DNA from: Chloroflexota bacterium
GTDB lineage: Bacteria; Chloroflexota; Anaerolineae; Promineifilales; Promineifilaceae
Assembly (NCBI GenBank): GCA_013112725.1
Contig: JABFFZ010000032.1
Span: 1-53,736, forward strand
Length of the DNA: 53,736 nucleotides
Reading direction: 5' to 3'
In this document: positions 35,363 to 43,022 of the stretch, piece by piece
Position numbering within the stretch: the stretch's first letter is position 1
Layout of the letters: every line of letters begins with the position of its first letter
Program-made: the position numbers and the translations under genes
Notes under the pieces: model-generated
What the model saw: the letters and a program-made list of their open reading frames with translations, nothing else
What the model was told of the DNA's origin: nothing
The model's database searches: none

Positions 35363-36331
35363 TTACGTTTCACGTTTCACTTGCTCAATCAACACACGCC
35401 GGACAACGGCCGTCGCCGCTCCCACCTGTTCCATGCCCAACAACACCGCGCCAATGACCGGCGGGGCATTCAGGTGTATCAGCCGGGTGTAGGGGGCCAG
35501 GGCGTGGATCGTCTCGGCCATCATTTCCTGGATCAGCGGGCTGCCTTTGTAGAAACTGCCTGTCAGCACCACGTCAAAGGCCAGGTCGGCGATCTGTACC
35601 TGGCGGATGATGCCGCAGGCCAGGTCGCCCAGGCTGTGCCCGGCCCAGCGCACCAGTTCCAGCGCTACCGCGTCACCCTGGGCGGCGGTGGCAAATACCA
35701 CCGGCGCTTTTTCGGCGTGTATGTGATAACGGCCGCGCATCAACCCCGCCAGCAAATCGGAGACATCGGCTGCGCCGACGGCCGTGCAAAACGCCGCGCC
35801 TAATGCCGTCTCTGGCCCCCGCCGGCTCCAGGCGCGGGAAACTGCTTGCAGGGCAAATAGCACCAGTTCCCCCGATCCCGCATATTCGCCAAAACGGCTG
35901 GAGCCGGTCAGCCGGCCCATCTGCCCCTGCGGGTTGCGCCCGGTAGCGTTGCAACTGGTGCCGGCGCCCACCACCACCCCCCAACCGGCGTCCGTCCCGG
36001 CAGGCAGCCCCAGAAAAGCGTCATTTACCAGGGCAAAAGGTACGCCGGGTAAAAGCTGCGCAATGATGGCTTCGTGCGGCGGGCGGTCTTCCGGCCAATC
36101 GTACCCCGCCAGGCCTAACCCCGCGCCGCTCAACTGCGCCCGCGTGATGCCTGCCTGGGCCGTGGCCTGGCCGATAACCTCGTCTAGCGTGGCCTGCATT
36201 CCGCCCCAACCGACCACTTCCCAATTGCCGGGGCCACTCTCGCCAAAACCGCAGATACGGCCGTGTTCGTCCGCAATCAGCGCATGGCTCTTCGTCGCCC
36301 CGGTGTCTATGCCTAAAAAGTATTGTGTCAT
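35363..36331 (-). CDS. BadF/BadG-type sugar kinase (N-acetylglucosamine kinase-like)
   Basis: ASKHA-fold kinase of the BadF/BadG/NagK group, which in sugar operons phosphorylates amino sugars. The 322 residues open with the phosphate-1 motif LGIDTGATKSHALIADEHG, then SGAGLGLAGYDWPEDR, VNDAFLGLPAGTDAGWGVVVGAGTSCNATGR (phosphate-2 region with the catalytic Asp in VNDA), and GSSRFGEYAGSGELVLFALQAV. The adenosine motif region DVVLTGSFYKGSPLI follows. It is the last gene of the operon with the ChbG-like deacetylase and GH4 enzyme, so an amino-sugar or glucosamine-type substrate is plausible. Confidence 0.85.
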   Translation of the reverse strand: MTQYFLGIDTGATKSHALIADEHGRICGFGESGPGNWEVVGWGGMQATLDEVIGQATAQAGITRAQLSGAGLGLAGYDWPEDRPPHEAIIAQLLPGVPFALVNDAFLGLPAGTDAGWGVVVGAGTSCNATGRNPQGQMGRLTGSSRFGEYAGSGELVLFALQAVSRAWSRRGPETALGAAFCTAVGAADVSDLLAGLMRGRYHIHAEKAPVVFATAAQGDAVALELVRWAGHSLGDLACGIIRQVQIADLAFDVVLTGSFYKGSPLIQEMMAETIHALAPYTRLIHLNAPPVIGAVLLGMEQVGAATAVVRRVLIEQVKRET

Positions 36332-36418
36332 GTTATGAACAAGATATGGGGATATTGCGATATGATGCGATTAAGAGATTGGAAAGCCAATCTCCCAATC
36401 TCCTAATCTCCTACTCCC

Positions 36419-37327
36419 CTACTCTCCTAATCTCATCCTCTCCCGTATCTCCCGCCACCCAATCACCCGAACGCCAGATTCGGCCACTGCCTGCCGCCAG
36501 GCTTCATCCACGAATAGCTGGTAATCGGCCACCCGCGCCCGCCAGTCAGGAGCCAAGGCGCGAAGTTCCGGTGTATCTTGCGCCGGGTGAAAGAGGAAGT
36601 AATGGATGCCGGGTTGCAGGTTGGTGAGCCATTGCCGGGCCACATCCAGCCGGTTTTCGTGTGTGTCCAGGGGCATCATGAAAATGCTGTCCAGCAGGGG
36701 AAAGCCGCTGGCTTCCAGGTTTTGGGACCAGTTGGCAAACTGCACGGCCGTGACCTCATCCATCCCCCACGCCTGCAAATCACCGGCTTGCCAGCGGAAG
36801 GCCAGCGCCGGGATACGGTACCGCTGCGCCAACTCAATGTACAGGGGCATGAATTGGGGGTGAAAGATGCTGCCCATGTGTGAATCCAGGTGGGTTACAT
36901 CAATTCCGGCAGCCAGGGCGCGTTGTAATTGGGCTTCCATTTCGGCCAGGACGGCGGCGGCACGGCCGTGTGCCTGCACTGTCGCTGTTTGCCGGGGGAA
37001 GTAGCCTTCGGCATCGAGCAGGCCGGAGGCCACATCACGGGTGGAAATGGGGCCCCAGCGAAGCCCATCCCACTCGCTGGTCAGCGTCACGTGGACGCCC
37101 ATGTCCAGGTTGGGGTGGGTGGCCCGGAGCGTGTGGTAGAGTACGGCCGTAGCCGGAAACCAGGGGCACGGTACCATCGTCGCCGCCGAAGAGAGGACGC
37201 CAAATTGCACGGTCTCGTCATACGCCGCCAGTCCGGCCTGGCACATGCCAATATCATCCGCGTGCAAAATCACTACCCGATTAGCGTTGCTAAAACCAAG
37301 TTTTTTCAGATAAGGGTTTGCGTGCAT
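36419..37327 (-). CDS. ChbG/YdjC-type carbohydrate deacetylase
   Basis: YdjC-family metal-dependent deacetylase; ChbG removes one acetyl group from chitobiose or its phosphate. The roughly 302 residues contain the metal motif VVILHADDIGM (HADD), ATMVPCPWFP, GVHVTLTSEWDG with the second His, and VTHLDSHMGSIFHPQFM with the third. Near the end come GIHYFLFHPAQDTPELRAL and DYQLFVDEAW. The ATG at 37327 (MHANPYLKK) has GAGGA upstream and is preferred to an upstream in-frame start at 37381 that runs through a hairpin array. It lies between the GH4 and kinase genes. Confidence 0.85.
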   Translation of the reverse strand: MHANPYLKKLGFSNANRVVILHADDIGMCQAGLAAYDETVQFGVLSSAATMVPCPWFPATAVLYHTLRATHPNLDMGVHVTLTSEWDGLRWGPISTRDVASGLLDAEGYFPRQTATVQAHGRAAAVLAEMEAQLQRALAAGIDVTHLDSHMGSIFHPQFMPLYIELAQRYRIPALAFRWQAGDLQAWGMDEVTAVQFANWSQNLEASGFPLLDSIFMMPLDTHENRLDVARQWLTNLQPGIHYFLFHPAQDTPELRALAPDWRARVADYQLFVDEAWRQAVAESGVRVIGWREIRERMRLGE

Positions 37328-37339
37328 CGTTCCTCGAAA

Positions 37340-37396
37340 GGTGGCTGATGGTTCGTTGCTGGTGGATGGTAAAGCAACCACCAGCCACCAGCCACT
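37340..37396. terminator. Word-iterated hairpin between GH4 and ChbG-like genes
   Basis: Left part holds GTGGCTG and TTGCTGGTGG words, right part ACCACCAGCCACCAGCCAC at 37378-37396, giving imperfect pairing around GATGGTAAAGCA. The right arm repeats the same C-rich word as the hairpin at 11166-11182. It begins right after the GH4 stop on the minus strand. Confidence 0.45.
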
Positions 37397-38696
37397 AGCG
37401 CCAAAATTGTGGTAAATACGCTTTGTGTGTACTCAACAAATCGTCTAGTACCGTCTGCACCTGGTCAGCGGCGGGGCCGAGGGGGTGGGCCAGCAATGCC
37501 TGATAGGCCGCATTCCGGTCTCCGTGTACGGCCGCTTCCACCGTCAGAAGTTCATACTGTTTCACGGCGCTGAGCAGGCCAAAACAGACCGGCGGCAGCG
37601 GTTCGGTGGGAAGGGGCGAAATACCATTTCGCCCGATGACACAGGGCATTTCCAATACCCAATCGGCCGGCCAGCCGGGCACTGCACCGCGATGGGGCAC
37701 ATTGACCACGTGCGTCTCCTGCAAATCGTTGTAATGGGCATTGAGAAGCTGTGTGGCTACGGTGGAGTAATAGGCGCCGCCCCGTTCCATTAGCCCTTCC
37801 GGTGGCACAGTGCGGTCCGGTTCGGCATATTGGGCGAACAATTTTTCCTCAATCGCCATGACCGCTTCGGCGCGGGAAGGCGGCCATTTTTCCTGCTCCG
37901 CCAGCTTCTTGTCCGTGTCATAAAAGTATTGCAGGTAATAGTTGGGAATCATTTGCAACGATTCCACCAATTCTGGCGACCAGGCCGGGTGTTCGGCGGC
38001 GCGCAACTGCTTGAGCGTCATTTCGATGATACGCGGCCACACATCTTCGCCGTCAATGGTGAAGCCGCGATGCCAGGTCAGGTGGTTCAGCCCCAACGTG
38101 TTTAGCCGGGTGCGGTCTGGGGTGATGGGCTGAGGCAATTGCTCGGCCTCGTTGATGCTCTTGAGTAAGCTCAATTGGGCGCTAATGGGTGCGTTGCAAA
38201 CGCCAACGGCCGTGATATCCGGCGCATAGCGGGCCAGGGCTTCCGTCACCAGTCCGGCGGGGTTGGTGAAGTTCACCAGTAGGGCGCCCGGCGCGGCCAG
38301 TTCGCGCATATTCTGGGCAATGTTGAGGATGACGGGGATGGTGCGCAGCGCCTTGGCCATGCCGCCCACGCCCGTTGTCTCCTGGCCGATGAGGCCATGC
38401 CGTTGCCCCAGGTATTCGTCCTCGCGGCGGGCGGCCATCCAGCCCACGCGCAGTTGGGTGGTGACGTAGTCTGCGCCTTTCACCGCCGCACGCTGGTCGG
38501 TGGTCAGATGCACCGTAAACGGTGCGCCCTGCGCCTCCACCATACGCTGCGCAAATTTACCCACAATCTCCAATCGCTCCGGCAAAATGTCCATCAGCCA
38601 CAGTTCGGTCAGGGGAAAGCTGTCAAAGCGTTCCAAAAAGCCATTAATGAGTTCCGGGGTGTAGCTGCTGCCACCTCCAATGACGGTTACTTTCAT
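37395..38696 (-). CDS. GH4-family glycosidase (6-phospho-beta-glucosidase type)
   Basis: NAD- and metal-dependent glycoside hydrolase family 4. The 433 residues begin with the nucleotide-binding motif VTVIGGGSSYTPELINGFL, then LWLMDILPERLEIVG, YVTTQLRVGWMAARREDEYLGQRHGLIGQETTGVGG, and VNFTNPAGLVTEALARY. The metal-site Cys is in VGVCNAPISAQ, and NHLTWHRGFTIDGEDVWP follows. ChbF and LicH are close relatives that split 6-phospho-beta-glucosides. No PTS gene is present here, so the phosphate may come from the operon's kinase or be absent. It follows the LacI-type gene after 24 bases. Confidence 0.9.
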   Translation of the reverse strand: MKVTVIGGGSSYTPELINGFLERFDSFPLTELWLMDILPERLEIVGKFAQRMVEAQGAPFTVHLTTDQRAAVKGADYVTTQLRVGWMAARREDEYLGQRHGLIGQETTGVGGMAKALRTIPVILNIAQNMRELAAPGALLVNFTNPAGLVTEALARYAPDITAVGVCNAPISAQLSLLKSINEAEQLPQPITPDRTRLNTLGLNHLTWHRGFTIDGEDVWPRIIEMTLKQLRAAEHPAWSPELVESLQMIPNYYLQYFYDTDKKLAEQEKWPPSRAEAVMAIEEKLFAQYAEPDRTVPPEGLMERGGAYYSTVATQLLNAHYNDLQETHVVNVPHRGAVPGWPADWVLEMPCVIGRNGISPLPTEPLPPVCFGLLSAVKQYELLTVEAAVHGDRNAAYQALLAHPLGPAADQVQTVLDDLLSTHKAYLPQFWR

Positions 38697-38720
38697 GGTT
38701 ATACTCCGTGTTTGGTTTGC

Positions 38721-39755
38721 TCACTGCTCACTGTTTACTAAAACCCAGCCACAAGACTCCCGGATCACCAGTTCGGTGGGCAGACGGGTGAGGGGGTCGG
38801 CGCGGCCGGTGTGAATAAGCTGGATGAGTTGGGCGGCGGCGGCGCGTCCGGCGGCTTCGATGGGGGCGCGCACGGTGGTCAGCGGTGGATTGAGATATTG
38901 CGAGAGCAGCGAATCATCAAAACCGGCCAGGGCAATATCCTGGGGCACGCGCCGCCCGCTTTGCTGGATGGCCTGCAATGCACCCCGCGCCGATTCGTCG
39001 TCGGCGGCGAAGATAGCGTGGATGTCGGGTTGGGAATGTAAGAGGTGGGTTACGGCCGTAGCTGCCACCGCCGCGTTAAAATCTCCCGGCACGATCAAGG
39101 CCGGGTCTATTGCCAGCCCATGTGCCGCCAGCGCCTCCCGGTAGCCCTGCTCCCGCCACCCGGCATCCTCATTCCCGGCCGGCCCGGCCACAAAGGCGAT
39201 GCGCCGGTAGCCGCAGGTGATGAGGTGTTCGGTCATGCGGTAAGCGCCATCCTTGTTTTCAAAGGTGACACAGGGGATGCCCGTATCGGCAGGTGGGGAA
39301 CGGTGCAGCAGCACCAGCGGGAAATGGCGCGCGTGCAGCTTTTGCAGCCGGGCATCGTCTACGCTGTTGGTGAAGATGATGAGGCCGTCCGTGTTGTGGT
39401 GGTTGAGGGGCAGCGTGGGGATGATGTTGTCATACGACCGTCCCTGTGTGGCATGTACCAGCAGCGTGTAATCGTTTTCGTAGACGGTTTGCTCGATGCC
39501 GCGCAGCAGGTCGGTGAAAAAAAGGTCGCTGATGGTGGGCGTGATTAGGCCAATGGTGCGGGCGCGGCGGCTGGCCAGGACGCGCGCACCGCTGTGGGGC
39601 GCATAATCCAGCGCGGCAATGGCTGCCTGTACACGGGCAATGGTAACGGCCGTCACGTTGCCGCTCTTGTTGATGACCCGGCTGACGGTGGCGGTGGAGA
39701 CGCCGGCCTGCCGGGCCACATCGGCGATGGTGGGGTGGGTGGTCTTTGCATTCAT
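38721..39755 (-). CDS. LacI/GalR-family transcriptional regulator
   Basis: A 344-residue repressor. The N-terminal helix-turn-helix is TIADVARQAGVSTATVSRVINKSGNVTAVTIARVQAAI with the hinge helix LDYAPHSGARVLASRR. The effector domain shows GLITPTISDLFFTDLLRGIEQ, GLIIFTNSVDDARL, FVAGPAGNEDAGWREQGYREAL, AIFAADDESARGALQAI and the ending TRLPTELVIRESC. The ATG at 39755 is preferred to a GTG at 39767. A palindrome (39769-39786) lies directly in front, so it likely represses itself and the downstream sugar genes until the sugar is present. Confidence 0.93.
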   Translation of the reverse strand: MNAKTTHPTIADVARQAGVSTATVSRVINKSGNVTAVTIARVQAAIAALDYAPHSGARVLASRRARTIGLITPTISDLFFTDLLRGIEQTVYENDYTLLVHATQGRSYDNIIPTLPLNHHNTDGLIIFTNSVDDARLQKLHARHFPLVLLHRSPPADTGIPCVTFENKDGAYRMTEHLITCGYRRIAFVAGPAGNEDAGWREQGYREALAAHGLAIDPALIVPGDFNAAVAATAVTHLLHSQPDIHAIFAADDESARGALQAIQQSGRRVPQDIALAGFDDSLLSQYLNPPLTTVRAPIEAAGRAAAAQLIQLIHTGRADPLTRLPTELVIRESCGWVLVNSEQ

Positions 39756-39768
39756 CTTGAAACTCACA

Positions 39769-39786
39769 AATGTAAGCGATTACATT
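39769..39786. promoter_or_regulatory. LacI-type operator AATGTAAGCGATTACATT
   Basis: A perfect 7-bp inverted repeat around GCGA, 14 bases upstream of the lacI-type ATG. The shape matches LacI-family operators. It is well placed for autorepression of the operon. A second palindrome of the same 7-4-7 form occurs at 21312-21329. Confidence 0.7.
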
Positions 39787-39961
39787 TTCCGTGATACGGC
39801 CGTGATTGTCAAGAGCATTCACAAGTAGTGCAGGCAAGGGAACGCATAGCATTGGTCAATCAAAATGGTTCTGCCCCTTGTCTGGCACCGCCCGGCGAAT
39901 CAACAAAAATCTGCGCCCCCGTGTGTTGATGGTAATGACACTATCCTGAGTATTCCATGAT

Positions 39962-39991
39962 TTGTAAAAAATGTATATTGTTGTAATATAC
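39962..39991 (+). promoter_or_regulatory. Promoter and palindromic operator of the brnTA pair
   Basis: GTATATT (39973-39979) and AATATAC (39985-39991) form a perfect inverted repeat with a 5-base centre. TTGTAA (39962-39967) and AATATA (39985-39990) are 17 bases apart and could be -35 and -10 boxes, so the palindrome would overlap the -10. BrnA-type antitoxins repress their own promoter. The toxin ATG is 45 bases downstream. Confidence 0.5.
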
Positions 39992-40035
39992 GGCTATCCT
40001 GATGGGATCGTGATTGTTTAAATCTGGCTGATGAG

Positions 40036-40353
40036 ATGAAAGATATTCTTGCCAATTGCAAAGGGTTTCAGTGGGATGATGGAAACTCTGACAAAAACTG
40101 GTATTTGCATCAGGTTACAAACAGGGAGTGTGAAGAGGTGTTCTTCAACCGACCTTTGATTGCTGGATCGGATATAGCACATGATCAGATTGAGGCAAGA
40201 TATTATGCTTTGGGGAAGACTGACAGGGAGCGTTGGCTTTTTATTACGTTCACAGTGAGGGGGGATTTAGTACGAGTAATCTCGGCTCGTGATATGAATC
40301 GGCGAGAAGCGAGGATTTATGCCGCAAAGATTAACCGATATACCGGTTTTTGA
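40036..40353 (+). CDS. brnT: BrnT-family toxin (RelE-like ribonuclease)
   Basis: Toxin of a type II toxin-antitoxin pair; BrnT is a ribonuclease of the RelE fold that slows translation. The 105 residues fit the family: FQWDDGNSDKNWYLHQVTNRECEEVFFN near the start, then AHDQIEARYYALGKTDRERWLFITFTVRGDLVRVISARDMNRREARIY. The ending with SARDMNRREARIY is the family's conserved basic end. The first 20 residues differ somewhat from classical members (KGFQWD in place of FEWD). It precedes and overlaps the antitoxin gene by 35 bases, the usual order for brnTA. Confidence 0.88.
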   Translation: MKDILANCKGFQWDDGNSDKNWYLHQVTNRECEEVFFNRPLIAGSDIAHDQIEARYYALGKTDRERWLFITFTVRGDLVRVISARDMNRREARIYAAKINRYTGF

Positions 40354-40627
40354 AAATGAAGATGAGGAGCGGGCCTTTTGGGCCACTCAGGATTCAACTG
40401 AATTTATCAACTGGGACAATGCGGAAGAAACTGTATTGCCAAAGCTGAAACCGTCTACCCGGACAATTTCGTTGCGTTTACCCGAGTTTATGCTCGATCA
40501 GTTGCGCGTGATTGCTAATAAACGTGATGTTCCCTACCAATCGCTCATCAAGATGTTTTTGCAGGAGCGTATTGATGAGGAACTGCGCCGCTCTCTTACC
40601 GGCAGCGTGGAGAAGATTTCGGAATAA
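40319..40627 (+). CDS. brnA: BrnA-family antitoxin
   Basis: Antitoxin partner of BrnT. The 102 residues have an acidic first half (DIPVFENEDEERAFWATQDSTEF) and a C-terminal ribbon-helix-helix (TRTISLRLPEFMLDQLRVIANKRDVPYQSLIKMFLQERIDEELRR). The ribbon-helix-helix binds operator DNA, so the complex should repress the promoter at 39962-39991. It overlaps brnT by 35 bases and is probably translated by coupling. Neither gene carries the ACGGCCGT motif. Confidence 0.88.
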   Translation: MPQRLTDIPVFENEDEERAFWATQDSTEFINWDNAEETVLPKLKPSTRTISLRLPEFMLDQLRVIANKRDVPYQSLIKMFLQERIDEELRRSLTGSVEKISE

Positions 40628-40656
40628 ACAGACCACTATTTATAAAGGAAGGCTGG

Positions 40657-41115
40657 GTGGTAGTTTGGGCTGCGCTTTGTTTAAGCTGGATTATTCTGGC
40701 GTTCTTTTTTCTCTTTATGGGACGGCCGTCTACCGGGCGGTCGTGGCTTTTGCAATGGGGGTCGTTGGCGGTGGGGGTATTGGTGTGGGGCACGGCCGTA
40801 TACGCCACCCTGAACCATTGGCCGCCGCCGCTGATCGGCAACCTGCGCGTCAATTGGATTTTTGCCAGTTGGGTGGGAGTGAGCGCCCTGAGTTTTGTGG
40901 TCTATGGCTATGACAAACGGGCAGTGGCAGTGAAGGTGACGGGTATTGCTGAGTGGGTGTTTTATTTGTTATCCTTTTGGGGTGGCTGGGCCGGGGCGTT
41001 TGCCGCCCAATATCTATTATCGCATAAAAATGAAGGGGTGGGGCATCAGGTGGTCACGGCCGTGATGATGTTGGCCAACGTCGTCTTATGGACCTGGATA
41101 GGCAGCCAGACCTAA
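40657..41115 (+). CDS. DUF1294-like membrane protein
   Basis: A 152-residue membrane protein with four hydrophobic segments. The conserved DUF1294 part is VYGYDKRAVAVKVTGIAEWVFYLLSFWGGWAGAFAAQYLLSHKNEG, including YDKRA and the Gly-rich turn with the SHK ending. DUF1294 members often carry a cold-shock domain in front; here two extra membrane helices take its place. Start GTG at 40657 with AAGGAAGG upstream. It follows brnA after 29 bases but has three ACGGCCGT sites, so it belongs to the host background rather than to the toxin module. Confidence 0.75.
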   Translation: MVVWAALCLSWIILAFFFLFMGRPSTGRSWLLQWGSLAVGVLVWGTAVYATLNHWPPPLIGNLRVNWIFASWVGVSALSFVVYGYDKRAVAVKVTGIAEWVFYLLSFWGGWAGAFAAQYLLSHKNEGVGHQVVTAVMMLANVVLWTWIGSQT

Positions 41116-41198
41116 AAGACCACTTGTCACCTGCCACCTGCCACATGCAACTTGCCACCAGATGGAGTATTATTTCGCCCACCAGGAGAACACAAAAA

Positions 41199-41963
41199 AT
41201 GGACATAGGCAGAGCATTTGCTTACATCAGCGAAGATAAGGAGTGGACAAAGAAGTTGCTGTTAGGGGCGGTGATTGGCGCGATTCCTATTGCCAATTTT
41301 GCCATCTTTGGTTACCAGATACAGGTAGCCCGCAATGTGGCCGCAGCGATAGACCGCCCCGAAGCCGATTTGGGTTCGCCCTTGCCGGACTGGAATGACT
41401 TCGGCCGTTTGTTAACCGATGGGCTGCGTTTTATTGCGGCCTTCTTTATTTTTATGCTGCCGATTTTTGTGCTGATTGGGTGCATGACTGGGGCGATGGT
41501 TATGCTGGCAGCCGGCCAACCGGAAGCCTTTTCTGCCACCTCGTCTGCCCCGCCACCGCCGGAATTTTTTGCCCTGTTTGGTCTGATGTTTGCCTGTGTC
41601 ATGCCGTATAGTTTGCTGTTGTATGCGGTCTGGCCGATGTTTGGCATTCAGATTGCCCGGCGTGGTTCGGTTGGTTCCTGCCTGCAATTTGCCGAGATGT
41701 GGCGGCTGGTGCGCACCCAACCGACCGATTATCTGCTGATTGTGCTCATTTTTTTTGGCCTGTATTTGGGCGTTAGTCTGGTCATGCTGCCAGTGCTTAT
41801 TGTAGTTTTTATCCCCTGCATCGGTTATTTCATTTATCTGGGTTTGACATATGGTGCGATCATGTTGGTGCTGATGGTCACCGGCCATTTGCAGGGGCAG
41901 TTTATTGCCGCCGATAACCGGGCGCAATCGGGCAACGAGATGCTGGAGCCGGTGTTGGAATGA
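41199..41963 (+). CDS. DUF4013-like membrane protein
   Basis: A 254-residue membrane protein with about five hydrophobic stretches. It begins MDIGRAFAYISEDKEWTKKLLLGAVIGAIPIANFAIFGYQIQVARNVAA and continues with a LPDWNDFGRLLTDGLRFI segment, both typical of DUF4013. The function of the family is unknown. The ATG at 41199 has AGGAGA upstream; the frame extends further up but without support. Its last four bases (ATGA) overlap the start of the dihydrouridine synthase gene. Confidence 0.8.
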   Translation: MDIGRAFAYISEDKEWTKKLLLGAVIGAIPIANFAIFGYQIQVARNVAAAIDRPEADLGSPLPDWNDFGRLLTDGLRFIAAFFIFMLPIFVLIGCMTGAMVMLAAGQPEAFSATSSAPPPPEFFALFGLMFACVMPYSLLLYAVWPMFGIQIARRGSVGSCLQFAEMWRLVRTQPTDYLLIVLIFFGLYLGVSLVMLPVLIVVFIPCIGYFIYLGLTYGAIMLVLMVTGHLQGQFIAADNRAQSGNEMLEPVLE

Positions 41964-42949
41964 TGGTTGAGCCGAAACCGTTGTTTCGTGTCGGCATTGT
42001 GCCGGTATATGGGGATGTGATCCTGTCGCCCATGGCCGGATATTCAGACGTGCCTTACCGGGCGTTATGCCGGGCTTATGGTTCGGCCATGCACTACACC
42101 GAATTCGTACCGGTGGAGGTTCTCCTGGGGCGGCAGGTGGCGGAGCGTTTTCGCATGAGGTTGGACAAACAGCCGGGCGAACGGCCGATGGTGTTTCAGA
42201 TTTTTGGCAATGACGCCCGCCTTATTTTGCAGGCGGCGCAGCGCATTGTGGCCTGGGGGCCAGATGTGATTGATGTAAATATGGGCTGCTCTACGCGCAA
42301 GGTGAGCGGGCGCGGCGCGGGCGTGGGCATGATGCCGCAGCCAGCACTGGTGGCGGAGACGTTTCGCCTGCTTTCTACCCATTTGCCCATACCGGTGACG
42401 GGCAAAATCCGCCTGGGCTGGGACGCCACGCAACAAAATTACCTGGAGATTGCCCGAATTATGGAGGACAATGGCGCGGCGCTGATTGCCATGCACGGCC
42501 GTACCAAATCCCAAAAGTATGACGGCCGTGCCGATTGGGATGCCATTGCCTGCCTCAAGCAAACGGTTTCCGTGCCCGTCATCGGCAATGGTGACGTGCA
42601 AAGCCCGGCGGACATTGACCGCATGAAGGCACACACCGGCTGTGACGCGGTGATGATTGGCCGGGCGGCCATTGGCAACCCCTGGATATTTGCCCGCCGC
42701 AGTCGGGAGGATGTGGGGTTGGCGGATGTGGTCACGGCCGTGCGCCGCCACGCCTACGAAATGGCCCGTTACTACGGCGAAAGCTATGGCTTGCGGCAAT
42801 TCCGCAAACACCTCAAACAATACGCCGCCGGTTTTCCCGAATTAGAAACCCTGCTGCCCACTTTATTCACGGCGACGACGCTGGCTGAATTTGAACAATA
42901 TCTGATGAGAATTGAGATCAGAGATTGGAGATTGGAGATTGGAGATTGA
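41960..42949 (+). CDS. tRNA-dihydrouridine synthase (Dus)
   Basis: FMN enzyme that reduces uridines in tRNA. The 329 residues show LSPMAGYSDVPYRALCRAYGSAMHYTEF, VFQIFGNDARLILQAAQRI, the catalytic Cys region DVNMGCSTRKVSGRGAGVGMM, PVTGKIRLGWDA, IAMHGRTKSQKYDGRADWDAI, and GNGDVQSPADIDRM with MIGRAAIGNPWIF. The catalytic loop reads GCS where GCP is usual. The last dozen residues (IEIRDWRLEIGD) come from an iterated GAGATTGGAGATTGG array that has run into the 3' end. The enzyme should be functional without that tail. Confidence 0.92.
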   Translation: MMVEPKPLFRVGIVPVYGDVILSPMAGYSDVPYRALCRAYGSAMHYTEFVPVEVLLGRQVAERFRMRLDKQPGERPMVFQIFGNDARLILQAAQRIVAWGPDVIDVNMGCSTRKVSGRGAGVGMMPQPALVAETFRLLSTHLPIPVTGKIRLGWDATQQNYLEIARIMEDNGAALIAMHGRTKSQKYDGRADWDAIACLKQTVSVPVIGNGDVQSPADIDRMKAHTGCDAVMIGRAAIGNPWIFARRSREDVGLADVVTAVRRHAYEMARYYGESYGLRQFRKHLKQYAAGFPELETLLPTLFTATTLAEFEQYLMRIEIRDWRLEIGD

Positions 42950-43022
42950 TCGCGTCCTCAGCGCCAATCTTTCAGCGCCAATCTCCCAATTATCCAATTA
43001 CCCAATTACTCAATCTCCCCCC

